Positions 9,339 to 17,372 of a stretch of DNA of 64,000 nucleotides are shown here, piece by piece. The DNA lies in contig CAVULO010000006.1 in NCBI GenBank assembly GCA_963742345.1, positions 120,765 to 184,764 of the forward strand. The letters run 5' to 3'. The position numbers were made by a program, and so were the translations under genes. Each line of letters starts with the position of its first letter. Within the stretch, counting starts at the first letter, position 1. Source of the DNA: Pseudolabrys sp963742345. Its GTDB lineage: Bacteria > Pseudomonadota > Alphaproteobacteria > Rhizobiales > Xanthobacteraceae. The notes under the pieces were generated by a model. The model was not told the origin of the DNA. It made no database searches and saw only the letters and a program-made list of their open reading frames with translations.

Positions 9339-9812
9339 TTATCCGGTTGCGGCTTGTTGTTGATTTGCATTGCGAGCGATTGTCGAGCGCAGGTTGTCCT
9401 TCACGGCGCTAAGCTCTTTGAGCATGCGCTCGATCGATGTTGCCGAAAGGCCGTCGAGCACGATCTCCATCATGTCGGCGCCGAGATCCGACAGCCGGTC
9501 GAGCAAGGGCTTTGCTGCCGGCATCAGGTACAACCGGTTGGCGCGCCGGTCGTTCGGATCGGAACGGCGCTCAATGAGGCCGTTTTCCGCCAACCGGTCG
9601 AGCAGACGCGTCAGCGTGATCGGCTGTAGGTCGAGCATGTCCGCCAGCTCCGTCTGCTTGAGGCCCTCACTGCGGTCGATGCGGATCAGCACCGCCCATT
9701 GCGCCCGCGAGATGCCGAACTGGCGCGCCCGCTGGTCCGCATAGGTTTTCAGCAGACGCGCTACGTCCATGATAGTAAATGCGAATTCTCGTTTGATCGG
9801 TTGTGGGGGCAT
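9339..9812 (-). CDS. MarR-family transcriptional regulator
   Basis: 157 aa from the ATG at 9812; an in-frame TTG at 9839 could extend it by nine residues. The winged helix-turn-helix is visible in AQWAVLIRIDRSEGLKQTELADMLDLQ, followed by LTRLLDRLAENGLIERRSDPNDRRANRLYL with the conserved DxR wing. It is the first gene of the operon with emrA and emrB, an arrangement typical of MarR repressors that respond to the exported compound. A palindrome at 9843-9854 upstream could be its operator. Confidence 0.92.
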   Translation of the reverse strand: MPPQPIKREFAFTIMDVARLLKTYADQRARQFGISRAQWAVLIRIDRSEGLKQTELADMLDLQPITLTRLLDRLAENGLIERRSDPNDRRANRLYLMPAAKPLLDRLSDLGADMMEIVLDGLSATSIERMLKELSAVKDNLRSTIARNANQQQAATG

Positions 9813-9842
9813 GGCCCGGTTCTCGGTTGAACAAGACAATAG

Positions 9843-9860
9843 TAAGCAAGCTTATAATAT
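9843..9860. promoter_or_regulatory. Candidate MarR operator overlapping a promoter -10 region
   Basis: An inverted repeat TAAGC-AA-GCTTA (9843-9854) runs into TATAAT (9853-9858) in an AT-rich pocket between the divergent marR and dehydrogenase genes. The palindrome and AT content suit MarR binding, and TATAAT or its complement could serve as a -10 box for either direction. No convincing -35 box was fixed. Confidence 0.35.
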
Positions 9861-9972
9861 GCACAATATGTCATTTTGGCAGATCTGCCGTGCGCATAGC
9901 GCGCGGGTGACGCGCGCATTTGCGTCGGGCAAAGTCGCGACCCCGATACTGCGCGTCACAGGAACTCAATCC

Positions 9973-10863
9973 ATGGACATCGGCTTCATCGGACTCGGCA
10001 ATATGGGACAGCCGATGGCACGCCGGCTGATCGAGGCCGGGCACAAGCTCGTCATCTACGACACGCGCAATGACGCAGTTGCGCCATTGGTAGCGCTCGG
10101 TGCGCAGCTTGCATCCTCGCCAGCCGACGTCGCCGACCGCGTCGAAACGGTGATGGCAAGTCTGCCGTCGTTGCAAATCTCCGAAAAGGTTGCGACCGGC
10201 GAGGGAGGCGTCATTCACGGCAAGCGCATCAAGCGCTTCATCGATTTGTCCACCACCGGCTCGAACGTTGCGGCAAAGATCGCGGCGGCGCTGGCGAAAA
10301 AAAATATTGTGCAGATCGACTCTCCGGTCAGCGGCGGGGTAGGTGGCGCGAACAAGGGCACGCTGGCGGTTATGGTCTCAGGACCAAAGACCGAGATAGA
10401 TCTGGTGAAGGACGCGCTCGCAGTGTTCGGCAAAGTCTTCATCATTGGCGAGAAGCCCGGCATGGCGCAGACCATGAAACTCGCCAACAACTTCCTCTCG
10501 GCCACGGCGATGGCGGCAACCTCAGAAGCGGTAGCAATGGGCGTGAAGGCGGGACTCGATCCGGCGGTGATGATCGAGGTCATCAATGCCGGTTCCGGTC
10601 GCACCACTGCATCTGACGGGAAGTTTCCGCAGGCGGTGTTGCCGCGTACGTTCAACTACGGCTTCGCCACCGCGTTGATGCTCAAGGACGTTCGGCTGTG
10701 CGTCGAGGAAGCGAAGCGCTTGAATGTTCCGAATTCTGTAATGAGTGCTGTGCTCGATCAATGGGAAACGACTAACACGGAATTCGGCGGGGACAGTGAT
10801 TTCACCGCCATCGTCAAAATGATCGAGAAGCGAGCCGGTGTCACCGTAGGCACGAAAACATGA
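9973..10863 (+). CDS. NAD(P)-dependent beta-hydroxyacid dehydrogenase (3-hydroxyisobutyrate dehydrogenase family)
   Basis: 296 aa from the ATG at 9973; the frame is open upstream but the Rossmann motif begins immediately after this Met (MDIGFIGLGNMGQPMARRL). Family signatures: substrate-binding DSPVSGGVGGANKGTL, and the catalytic Lys in GMAQTMKLANNFLSA. Family members include 3-hydroxyisobutyrate, tartronate semialdehyde and succinic-semialdehyde/gamma-hydroxybutyrate reductases, and these cannot be separated here. Its TGA overlaps the ATG of the next gene, a lactonase-type hydrolase, so a lactone to hydroxyacid to semialdehyde route is plausible but inferred. Confidence 0.88.
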   Translation: MDIGFIGLGNMGQPMARRLIEAGHKLVIYDTRNDAVAPLVALGAQLASSPADVADRVETVMASLPSLQISEKVATGEGGVIHGKRIKRFIDLSTTGSNVAAKIAAALAKKNIVQIDSPVSGGVGGANKGTLAVMVSGPKTEIDLVKDALAVFGKVFIIGEKPGMAQTMKLANNFLSATAMAATSEAVAMGVKAGLDPAVMIEVINAGSGRTTASDGKFPQAVLPRTFNYGFATALMLKDVRLCVEEAKRLNVPNSVMSAVLDQWETTNTEFGGDSDFTAIVKMIEKRAGVTVGTKT

Positions 10864-11657
10864 ACAACGACATTCACGAGGTCTATGCGGTCTGCTATGC
10901 GACCCACACGCGAAGGCGATCTGAGAATTACATCTTTGGCGACCCGCATGACGAGATGACATCGATTGCCTATTACGTCTGGGTCATCAAAGGCCCGCAC
11001 GGCACGTTTGTGTGCGACACGGGCTTCGATGAGGCGGCCGCCAAGGAGCGCAGCCGCACGATCATTCATCCGGTGGGCGCGGGCCTCATGGCTCTCGGTG
11101 TGCAACCGGACAAGGTCGATCACGTGATCGCTACCCACATGCACTGGGATCACGCCGGCAACTACGATCTGTTTCCCAACGCGCGCTATCACATTCAGGA
11201 CACCGAGATGGCGTATGCCACTGGCCGCTGCATGTGCCATCAGACGCTGCGAATCCCGTTCAGTGAAAGTGACGTACTGGCGATGGTACGAAAAGTTTTC
11301 GCCTATCGCGTCGAATTTCATGATGGGGTTGAGGAGCTCGCGCCCGGTATCACGGTGCACAAGATCGGTGGCCACTCGAAAGGATTGCAATGCGTGCGCG
11401 TCAATACCAGGCGCGGCATGGTGGTGATCGCATCGGATTGTTGCCACCTCTATTCGCATCTCGATGAAGGCCGTGTTTTTCCGATCACCTACAGCGTTGG
11501 CGACACGCTCGAGGGCTATAAGACGCTGAAGAAACTCGCGAGCTCGCGGCATCACGTCGTGCCCGGGCACGATCCGGACGTCTTGAAAATCTACCCGGCG
11601 GTGAAATCCGGGCTTGAGAACTGGATCGTGCGGCTGGATGTAGAACCGAAGGTTTAG
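10860..11657 (+). CDS. Metallo-beta-lactamase-fold hydrolase, N-acyl homoserine lactonase (AttM/AiiA) type
   Basis: 265 aa. It carries the zinc motif HMHWDH of the family's HxHxDH, then the third His (GGHSKGLQCV), an Asp (ASDCCH) and a final His (HHVVPGHDPDV). The layout and length match the AHL/gamma-butyrolactone lactonases (AttM/BlcC, AiiA). It could open acyl-homoserine lactones (quorum quenching) or simple lactones used as carbon sources. The start overlaps the upstream dehydrogenase stop by 4 bp, which favours a metabolic role. Substrate preference cannot be decided from sequence. Confidence 0.82.
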   Translation: MNNDIHEVYAVCYATHTRRRSENYIFGDPHDEMTSIAYYVWVIKGPHGTFVCDTGFDEAAAKERSRTIIHPVGAGLMALGVQPDKVDHVIATHMHWDHAGNYDLFPNARYHIQDTEMAYATGRCMCHQTLRIPFSESDVLAMVRKVFAYRVEFHDGVEELAPGITVHKIGGHSKGLQCVRVNTRRGMVVIASDCCHLYSHLDEGRVFPITYSVGDTLEGYKTLKKLASSRHHVVPGHDPDVLKIYPAVKSGLENWIVRLDVEPKV

Positions 11658-11705
11658 TGACTGTACTTGCAACCAGATCGCTCATTTCCGCCAGCCGACA
11701 GCCAC

Positions 11706-12254
11706 TTAGGCAAGACCCAACTCCGCGAATGCATCCTTGTGATGTGCGGCGATTTCGGGCGAGAAACAGCAGAAGGTCACGCGCGCGACACCGCGCGGCT
11801 GTGCGGCGATTTCGGCCGCCACGGTGCCAACCGCGATGCGCGCGGCGAGATCTGCCGGAAAGCGATAGACCCCGGTTGAAATTGCAGGATAGGCGATCGA
11901 GATCAGCGCATTGTCTGCCGCGAGATCGAGCGCGGCACGATAGCAACTCGCCAGAAGCGCTTCTTCGTTCCTGTCGCCACCACCCCAAACCGGTCCGACT
12001 GCATGGATCACGTGCCTGGCCTTCAGCCGATAACCGCGCGTCATCTTGGCATGGCCGGTCGCGCAGCCACCGAGCGTCTCGCATTCAGCCAGCAATTCTG
12101 GCCCCGCTGCGCGATGAATGGCGCCGTCAACGCCACCACCACCCAGCAGGGTGCGATTGGCGGCATTCACGATCGCATCGACGTTGAGAGTAGTGATATC
12201 GGCGACGACGATATCGAGCACTGTCTGGCCGATTTCCGCGGTAAGTTCAGTCAT
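11706..12254 (-). CDS. Macrodomain protein (O-acetyl-ADP-ribose deacetylase/YmdB-like)
   Basis: 182 aa from the ATG at 12254; the longer frame to 12500 runs back through the patatin gene. Macrodomain motifs are clear: DITTLNVDAIVNAANRTLLGGGGVDGAIH (ADP-ribose pocket with the conserved Asn and glycine-rich loop) and AISTGVYRFP (distal phosphate loop). MacroD-type enzymes hydrolyse O-acetyl-ADP-ribose and remove ADP-ribose from acidic side chains. It lies 13 bp downstream of the patatin gene on the same strand, so the two are probably co-expressed; why is unclear. Confidence 0.9.
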   Translation of the reverse strand: MTELTAEIGQTVLDIVVADITTLNVDAIVNAANRTLLGGGGVDGAIHRAAGPELLAECETLGGCATGHAKMTRGYRLKARHVIHAVGPVWGGGDRNEEALLASCYRAALDLAADNALISIAYPAISTGVYRFPADLAARIAVGTVAAEIAAQPRGVARVTFCCFSPEIAAHHKDAFAELGLA

Positions 12255-12267
12255 GCGTGCGACTATA

Positions 12268-13356
12268 TCACGCGCTTGCCACTCCCGGCGCGGCTTCGAA
12301 ATCGACGGTCGAGCGCACGCCGATGTCGTCGTAGTGCGCGTCGAGGAAACGGCGCGCGGCGCGCCGGCCGTTAGTGTGCAGCATTTCGAAGAAATCATAG
12401 TCGGTGTTGAGCCGGCTGGCTGTGTCCAGGGTTTGTGCCGCACCGGTGAGCGCGACGCGGTGCACGTTGATGCGCCGATATTTCCCCGCGCCGATGCCAC
12501 GCGGCAACTTGCCCTCGTCGATCAGCTTGCCCACGAAAGTGATTCCGCGCAATTCTGACATCAGCGAAGAATTGAATGTGATTTCGTTTATCCGCGCGAT
12601 GATCTCGCTCTGCGTCTTGGGCAATTGCTTACGTTGCAGCGGATTGATCTGGACCAGAAGCAAATTTTCGGTCTGAGTGGCGCCAACCAGTGGATAGAGC
12701 GCGGGATTGCCCACATAGCCGCCATCCCAATAGGGCTCGCCCTCGATCTCCACCGCACGGAAAAGATTCGGCAGGCATGCCGAGGCGACAATCATGTCCG
12801 CGGTCATTTCCTCACGCTTGAATACGTGGAGCTCTCCGGTCTTCACATTGGTCGCGGATACGAACAGTTGCAGGTCCTTGCAGGCCCGCACGGCGTCAAA
12901 ATCGACAAAACGTCCGACCAGATCCTTCAGCGGATTGATGTTGAGCGGGTTAAAGTCATAAGGCGACATATACCGGGCCAGCGCCTGCATCCACAGGCCC
13001 ATCGGGGTGTCCTCGATCGGCCAGAATGAAAATAGACGGTCGAGCGCGCGTCGCTGCACATCGGGCAGATTGCCGCCAATGCTCGCTGCGCGCCAAAATT
13101 CGGCGAGGCGCTTACGCGCTTCGTCTGGCCCGCCACGCGCAAGTCCGTCCGCCAGCAGGATCGCGTTGACTGCGCCAGCAGATGCGCCGGAAATGCCTTC
13201 AATCGTTAGCCGCCCATCCTCGAGCAGATGGTCGAGAACTCCCCAGGTAAATGCGCCAAGCGCGCCGCCGCCCTGCAAAGCGAGATTGATGCGTTTACCC
13301 GCTTTCGGTTTTTCAGGCTTGTCGCCGCCAAAAGCGCGCGAGAGAAATTCGATCAT
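12268..13356 (-). CDS. Patatin-like phospholipase family protein
   Basis: 362 aa. The patatin Ser-Asp dyad is present: oxyanion-hole glycines GGGALGAF (residues 29-36), nucleophile Ser59 in GASAG, and Asp211 in DGGYVGNPA. There is no signal peptide, so the acyl hydrolase is cytoplasmic. The C-terminal third (about 230-362) is the extension typical of the proteobacterial family. It lies 73 bp downstream of bdhA, which raises the possibility that it acts on PHB granules or granule lipids rather than ordinary phospholipids. That role is inference. Confidence 0.9.
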   Translation of the reverse strand: MIEFLSRAFGGDKPEKPKAGKRINLALQGGGALGAFTWGVLDHLLEDGRLTIEGISGASAGAVNAILLADGLARGGPDEARKRLAEFWRAASIGGNLPDVQRRALDRLFSFWPIEDTPMGLWMQALARYMSPYDFNPLNINPLKDLVGRFVDFDAVRACKDLQLFVSATNVKTGELHVFKREEMTADMIVASACLPNLFRAVEIEGEPYWDGGYVGNPALYPLVGATQTENLLLVQINPLQRKQLPKTQSEIIARINEITFNSSLMSELRGITFVGKLIDEGKLPRGIGAGKYRRINVHRVALTGAAQTLDTASRLNTDYDFFEMLHTNGRRAARRFLDAHYDDIGVRSTVDFEAAPGVASA

Positions 13357-13429
13357 TGGAAAAGTCTCTCGCCGTCATTCCCTAGTGGCCGCCGCAGGCG
13401 GTCCTCGAAGAATGATCGTCTGTGGCTTT

Positions 13430-14212
13430 TCACTGCGCGACCCAGCCGCCGTCGATCGAATAGGCCGAACCGGTGACAGTTGCCGCACTGTCGCTGCACA
13501 GGAACACGGTAAGTGCGCCGATGCTTTCCGGTTTAGTGAACTGATGCATCGGCTGCTTCTCCGACAGCAGCGCGATTTCCTCGTCGTGCACGCTTTTGCC
13601 GGAAGCTTTCGCCCGTGCGTCGATCTGCTGTTGCACCAGCGGCGTAAGCACCCAGCCTGGGCAGATCGCATTGCAAGTCACGCCTGCGTTGGCGGTTTCC
13701 ATTGCGACCACCTTGGTGAGACCAACGAGGCCGTGCTTCGCCGCCACATAGGCGACCTTCTGCGTGCTGGCCACCAGCCCATGGGCTGAAGCAATATTGA
13801 TTATGCGGCCCCATCCTCGCTTCTTCATGCCGGGCACGGCGGCCCGGATCGTGTGGAACGAGGACGACAGATTGATCGCGATGATCGCGTCCCATTTCTC
13901 GATCGGGAAATCTTCGATATTCGCGACGTGCTGGATGCCGGCGTTGTTGACCAGTACATCGAGCGTGCCGAATTCCTTTTCGGCCGAGCGGACCATGTCG
14001 GCGATTTCCGCCGGCTTGGTCATGTCGGCGGCCGAATAGCGTGCCTTGACGCCAAAATCCCTCTCAATGCCGCTGCGGATGTTTTCGATGTCGGCTTTGT
14101 CGCCAAAACCATTGAGCATGATATTGGCGCCTTCCTGCGCGAGCGCGCGGGCGATGGCCAGGCCGATGCCTGAGGTCGAGCCGGTGACGAGCGCAGTCTT
14201 GCCTTTGAGCAT
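13430..14212 (-). CDS. bdhA: D-3-hydroxybutyrate dehydrogenase
   Basis: 260-aa SDR from the ATG at 14212 (MLKGKTALVTGSTSGIG). Family-specific segments are strong: LVNNAGIQHVANIEDFP, NIASAHGLVASTQKVAYVAAKHG (Ser-Tyr-Lys) and TGSAYSIDGGWVAQ at the C-terminus, all typical of 3-hydroxybutyrate dehydrogenase. It oxidises 3-hydroxybutyrate to acetoacetate with NAD in the breakdown of PHB or ketone bodies. It heads a minus-strand run with the patatin and macrodomain genes. Two upstream in-frame Met codons (14224 and 14260) are less likely because the Rossmann motif starts right after 14212. Confidence 0.9.
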   Translation of the reverse strand: MLKGKTALVTGSTSGIGLAIARALAQEGANIMLNGFGDKADIENIRSGIERDFGVKARYSAADMTKPAEIADMVRSAEKEFGTLDVLVNNAGIQHVANIEDFPIEKWDAIIAINLSSSFHTIRAAVPGMKKRGWGRIINIASAHGLVASTQKVAYVAAKHGLVGLTKVVAMETANAGVTCNAICPGWVLTPLVQQQIDARAKASGKSVHDEEIALLSEKQPMHQFTKPESIGALTVFLCSDSAATVTGSAYSIDGGWVAQ

Positions 14213-14371
14213 TGCAGTCCTCATCGCTTGGGTCGCCGAGCAGGGGTGCGGGCGGGTCACGAAATTGCGGGCGGAACCTGCCCCTATTGTTGTTGCAGTG
14301 CAATATATATGTTCATCTCTTAGGGATTCGAGGGGTTTGACGTTAGACTTGCGTCTGAAGGCGGAACTTCC

Positions 14372-14869
14372 TTGACCAGAAAATCACACGCGCACGCGAT
14401 ATTTCCCAAGCCGGATCATGATCATGAGCGGTGCGCGAGCGACGCCATCGCTCATGCCGAAGCGATCTGCGCTGCGCGCAGGGAGCGGCTCACGCCGATG
14501 CGCCGCCGCGTGCTGGAGGCGCTGTTAGCGAGCCATCAGCCGCTCGGTGCCTATGAGCTCATCGATCGGCTGGCGGTACGCGGCGCGCGGCCAGCGCCAA
14601 TTACGGTTTATCGCGCTCTCGATTTTCTGCGCGAGCAGGAACTCGTACATCGTATCGAGAGCCGCAACGCCTTCATCGCCTGCGTGCACAATCACGAGGG
14701 CAATGATCCGGTCGTATTCCTGATTTGCGAGAAGTGCGGCGCTGTCGGGGAGGCGGCCTCCGCCGCCGTGGCCGACACGATCAAAAATGCGTCGCGCGCC
14801 GCAGGCTTTGTACCGAAGACGCCGGTGATAGAAATCTCCGGCATCTGCGCGCATTGCAAGATGACGTGA
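14372..14869 (+). CDS. Fur-family zinc-uptake-type regulator (Zur-like)
   Basis: 165 aa from a TTG at 14372; there is no in-frame ATG before the DNA-binding region. A His-rich N-terminus (HAHAIFPKPDHDHERC) precedes the winged helix (LTPMRRRVLEALLASHQPLGAYELIDRL, PITVYRALDFLREQELVHRI). Two structural-zinc pairs, CEKC and CAHC, lie in the dimerisation half. The His-rich start and Cys pairs favour Zur over Fur or Mur. No znuABC genes are in the window, so targets lie elsewhere. A DMT transporter starts 6 bp downstream. Confidence 0.85.
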   Translation: MTRKSHAHAIFPKPDHDHERCASDAIAHAEAICAARRERLTPMRRRVLEALLASHQPLGAYELIDRLAVRGARPAPITVYRALDFLREQELVHRIESRNAFIACVHNHEGNDPVVFLICEKCGAVGEAASAAVADTIKNASRAAGFVPKTPVIEISGICAHCKMT

Positions 14870-14875
14870 GGCGGA

Positions 14876-15787
14876 TTGGCGTTGTCCGACCCCGCTTACA
14901 CATCGACCACGCGTCCGCTCGACGCGGTCGCGGCAGCCATCGTGGTTGTGCTGTGCCTGTCCTGGGGATTCAATCAGGTTGCGACAAAGCTCGCGATCCA
15001 CGACATCCCTCCACTGACGCAAGCGGCCGTCCGTTCGGCCGTCGCCGCGTTGTTGATTGCCGCATGGTGCCGGCTGCGTGGCATGGCATTGCTCAACCGC
15101 GACGGCACGCTCTGGTTCGGGCTCGCAGCCGGCTTTCTTTTTGCTATCGAGTTCATCTTGATCTATCAGGGCCTGCTCTACACCACCGCGACGCGTGCGG
15201 TGCTGTTCATCTATCTTGCGCCGTTTTTTGTGGTGCTCGGTGCGCGAATTGTCTTGCCCGCCGATCGTTTCGCCGTGCCGCAATGGTTGGGATTAGGCCT
15301 GTCGTTCGCCGGAATGTTGATTGCCTTTGGCGTACCAACGCCTGCGATGGATCCACGGCAACTCATCGGCGATGTGATGATGGTCGGTGCTGCATTGTTT
15401 TGGGCGGCAACGACGCTGATCATTAAGGCCAGTCCGCTGACACGGGTTTCGGCAGAAAAAGTGATGCTCTATCAACTCGTCGTGTCGGCGCCGATCATGG
15501 CCGTGGCGGCGCTCGCCATCGGCGAACGCATCACACAAATGCCCTCGCCGCTGGCGCTCGGGTCGCTTGCTTATCAAACTGTGTGGGTGGTGAGCGTGAC
15601 GTTCGTGGTCTGGTTTGCGCTGATCGCGCGCTTTTCGGCGAGCCGCCTTTCAGCCTTCACATTTCTCACGCCTTTGTTCGGTGTTGCTGCCGGCCATCTG
15701 GTGCTAGATGAACCGCTGACGCCGGCTTTTGCGGCTGCGGTGGTACTGGTCGCGGCTGGTTTAATGCTGGTGAACAGGGCACGCTGA
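14876..15787 (+). CDS. DMT-family (EamA) transporter
   Basis: 303 aa with ten hydrophobic segments in two EamA repeats (about residues 18-145 and 158-300). The first repeat has SWGFNQVATKLAIHDIPPLTQAAVRSAVAALL; the second repeats the pattern and ends LDEPLTPAFAAAVVLVAAGLMLVN. Such carriers export metabolites or amino acids at the inner membrane; the substrate is unknown. The start is a TTG (14876) only 6 bp after the Zur stop, suggesting co-transcription. Confidence 0.88.
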   Translation: MALSDPAYTSTTRPLDAVAAAIVVVLCLSWGFNQVATKLAIHDIPPLTQAAVRSAVAALLIAAWCRLRGMALLNRDGTLWFGLAAGFLFAIEFILIYQGLLYTTATRAVLFIYLAPFFVVLGARIVLPADRFAVPQWLGLGLSFAGMLIAFGVPTPAMDPRQLIGDVMMVGAALFWAATTLIIKASPLTRVSAEKVMLYQLVVSAPIMAVAALAIGERITQMPSPLALGSLAYQTVWVVSVTFVVWFALIARFSASRLSAFTFLTPLFGVAAGHLVLDEPLTPAFAAAVVLVAAGLMLVNRAR

Positions 15788-16067
15788 TGTTACCCGCGAC
15801 CGAAGAAGCGCTGCAGCGTGCGATGTCTGCGATCCAGACTCCGCGGCCGGGCAATAAGCCTTGAACCAGTCAGGCAATCTCGAACGGCTGGTCGGGGCAA
15901 GACCTGCTCCACCTCCGTTGGACATGAAAATTTTACGGTTTGTCGGGTTAATTGACCACTTTCTCGTGCAATTTGGCCGATGCCAAAGCACACGAACAGG
16001 TATGTCGCTGCGGCACGATAGACGTACTATATTAGGTTGAGGAATTTCGAGCCCGGAGCAGTAACGA

Positions 16068-17303
16068 ATGGCATTGTCGGCACGTCACAAATCCGTCGCT
16101 GTCGATGTCGGCGGCGTCATGGTGGGCGGCGGCGCGCCGATCGTCGTGCAGTCGATGACCAATACCGACACGGCCGATGTGGAAGGCACCGCGCGCCAGG
16201 TGGCGGCCTTGACAGCGGCCGGTTCCGAACTCGTGCGCATCACCGTCGACCGCGATGAGGCGGCAGCTGCCGTGCCGCATATCAAGGAACGGCTTTTGAA
16301 GTTCGGCGTCTCGGTGCCGCTGGTCGGGGACTTTCACTACATCGGGCACAAACTGCTGGCCGATCATCCGGCCTGCGCCGAGGCGCTCGACAAGTACCGC
16401 ATCAATCCCGGCAATGTCGGTTTCAAGGACAAGAAGGATAAGCAGTTCTCCGCCATCATCGCGATGGCCTTAAAATACAATAAGCCTGTGCGCATCGGCG
16501 CCAATTGGGGCTCGCTCGACCAGGAACTGCTGACCCGGCTGATGGACGAGAACGCCAAGACCGCAAAGCCGCGCGATGCCCGCCAGGTTATGCACGAGGC
16601 CATGGTGCAGTCGGCGGTGCTGTCAGCGGCCCGCGCCGAGGAACTCGGCCTGCCCAAGAACCGCATCATCCTCTCCGCCAAGGTCTCGGCGGTGCAGGAT
16701 TTGATCGCGGTCTATGGCGAACTGTCCCGTCGCTGCGACTATGCGTTGCATCTGGGCTTAACCGAAGCCGGCATGGGCTCGAAGGGCATTGTCGCCTCAT
16801 CGGCCGCCATGGGGGTGCTGCTGCAACAGGGCATCGGCGACACCATCCGCATCTCGCTCACGCCGGAACCCAATGGCGACCGTACCCGCGAGGTGCAGGT
16901 GGCGCAGGAACTGTTGCAGACCATGGGGCTGCGCACTTTCGTGCCGCTGGTGGCGGCCTGTCCCGGCTGCGGGCGCACCACCTCGACCACGTTCCAGGAG
17001 CTGGCCGCCGACATTCAGGGCTTCATCCGCGACTCGATGCCGGGTTGGAAGACGCGCTATCCGGGCGTGGAGACGCTTAACGTTGCGGTGATGGGTTGCA
17101 TCGTGAACGGACCGGGTGAGTCAAAACACGCCGATATCGGGATTTCGCTGCCCGGCACCGGGGAACAGCCGACCGCCCCGGTGTTCATCGACGGCAAGAA
17201 GGCCGCCACCTTGCGCGGGCCAACGCTCTGCGACGATTTCAAGCAGATGGTGATCGATTACATCGAGCGTCGATGGGGCACCGCGGCGCGCGCGGCGGAG
17301 TAG
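16068..17303 (+). CDS. ispG: 4-hydroxy-3-methylbut-2-en-1-yl diphosphate synthase (flavodoxin)
   Basis: 411 aa, full length. It makes HMBPP from MEcPP in the MEP isoprenoid pathway with a [4Fe-4S] cluster. Cluster ligands are visible at Cys298 and Cys301 (CPGCGRTTS) and Cys344 (MGCIVNGPGE), with the catalytic Glu just after. The N-terminal barrel carries VQSMTNTDTADVEGTARQV. The 280 bp upstream (15788-16067) contain no gene and should hold its promoter. Farnesyl diphosphate synthase lies 3.3 kb away on the other strand. Confidence 0.97.
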   Translation: MALSARHKSVAVDVGGVMVGGGAPIVVQSMTNTDTADVEGTARQVAALTAAGSELVRITVDRDEAAAAVPHIKERLLKFGVSVPLVGDFHYIGHKLLADHPACAEALDKYRINPGNVGFKDKKDKQFSAIIAMALKYNKPVRIGANWGSLDQELLTRLMDENAKTAKPRDARQVMHEAMVQSAVLSAARAEELGLPKNRIILSAKVSAVQDLIAVYGELSRRCDYALHLGLTEAGMGSKGIVASSAAMGVLLQQGIGDTIRISLTPEPNGDRTREVQVAQELLQTMGLRTFVPLVAACPGCGRTTSTTFQELAADIQGFIRDSMPGWKTRYPGVETLNVAVMGCIVNGPGESKHADIGISLPGTGEQPTAPVFIDGKKAATLRGPTLCDDFKQMVIDYIERRWGTAARAAE

Positions 17304-17372
17304 ACAGGGCGGTTGCGCTCGGCTGCATCCGCGTTACGATCCTCGACAAAAGAAATTCGCCGAAGGTGCGTC

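Noticed and set aside
15790..15993. 67-aa minus-strand frame ahead of ispG
   Set aside because: No recognisable conservation, poor start, and mixed composition; more likely promoter/leader sequence of ispG.
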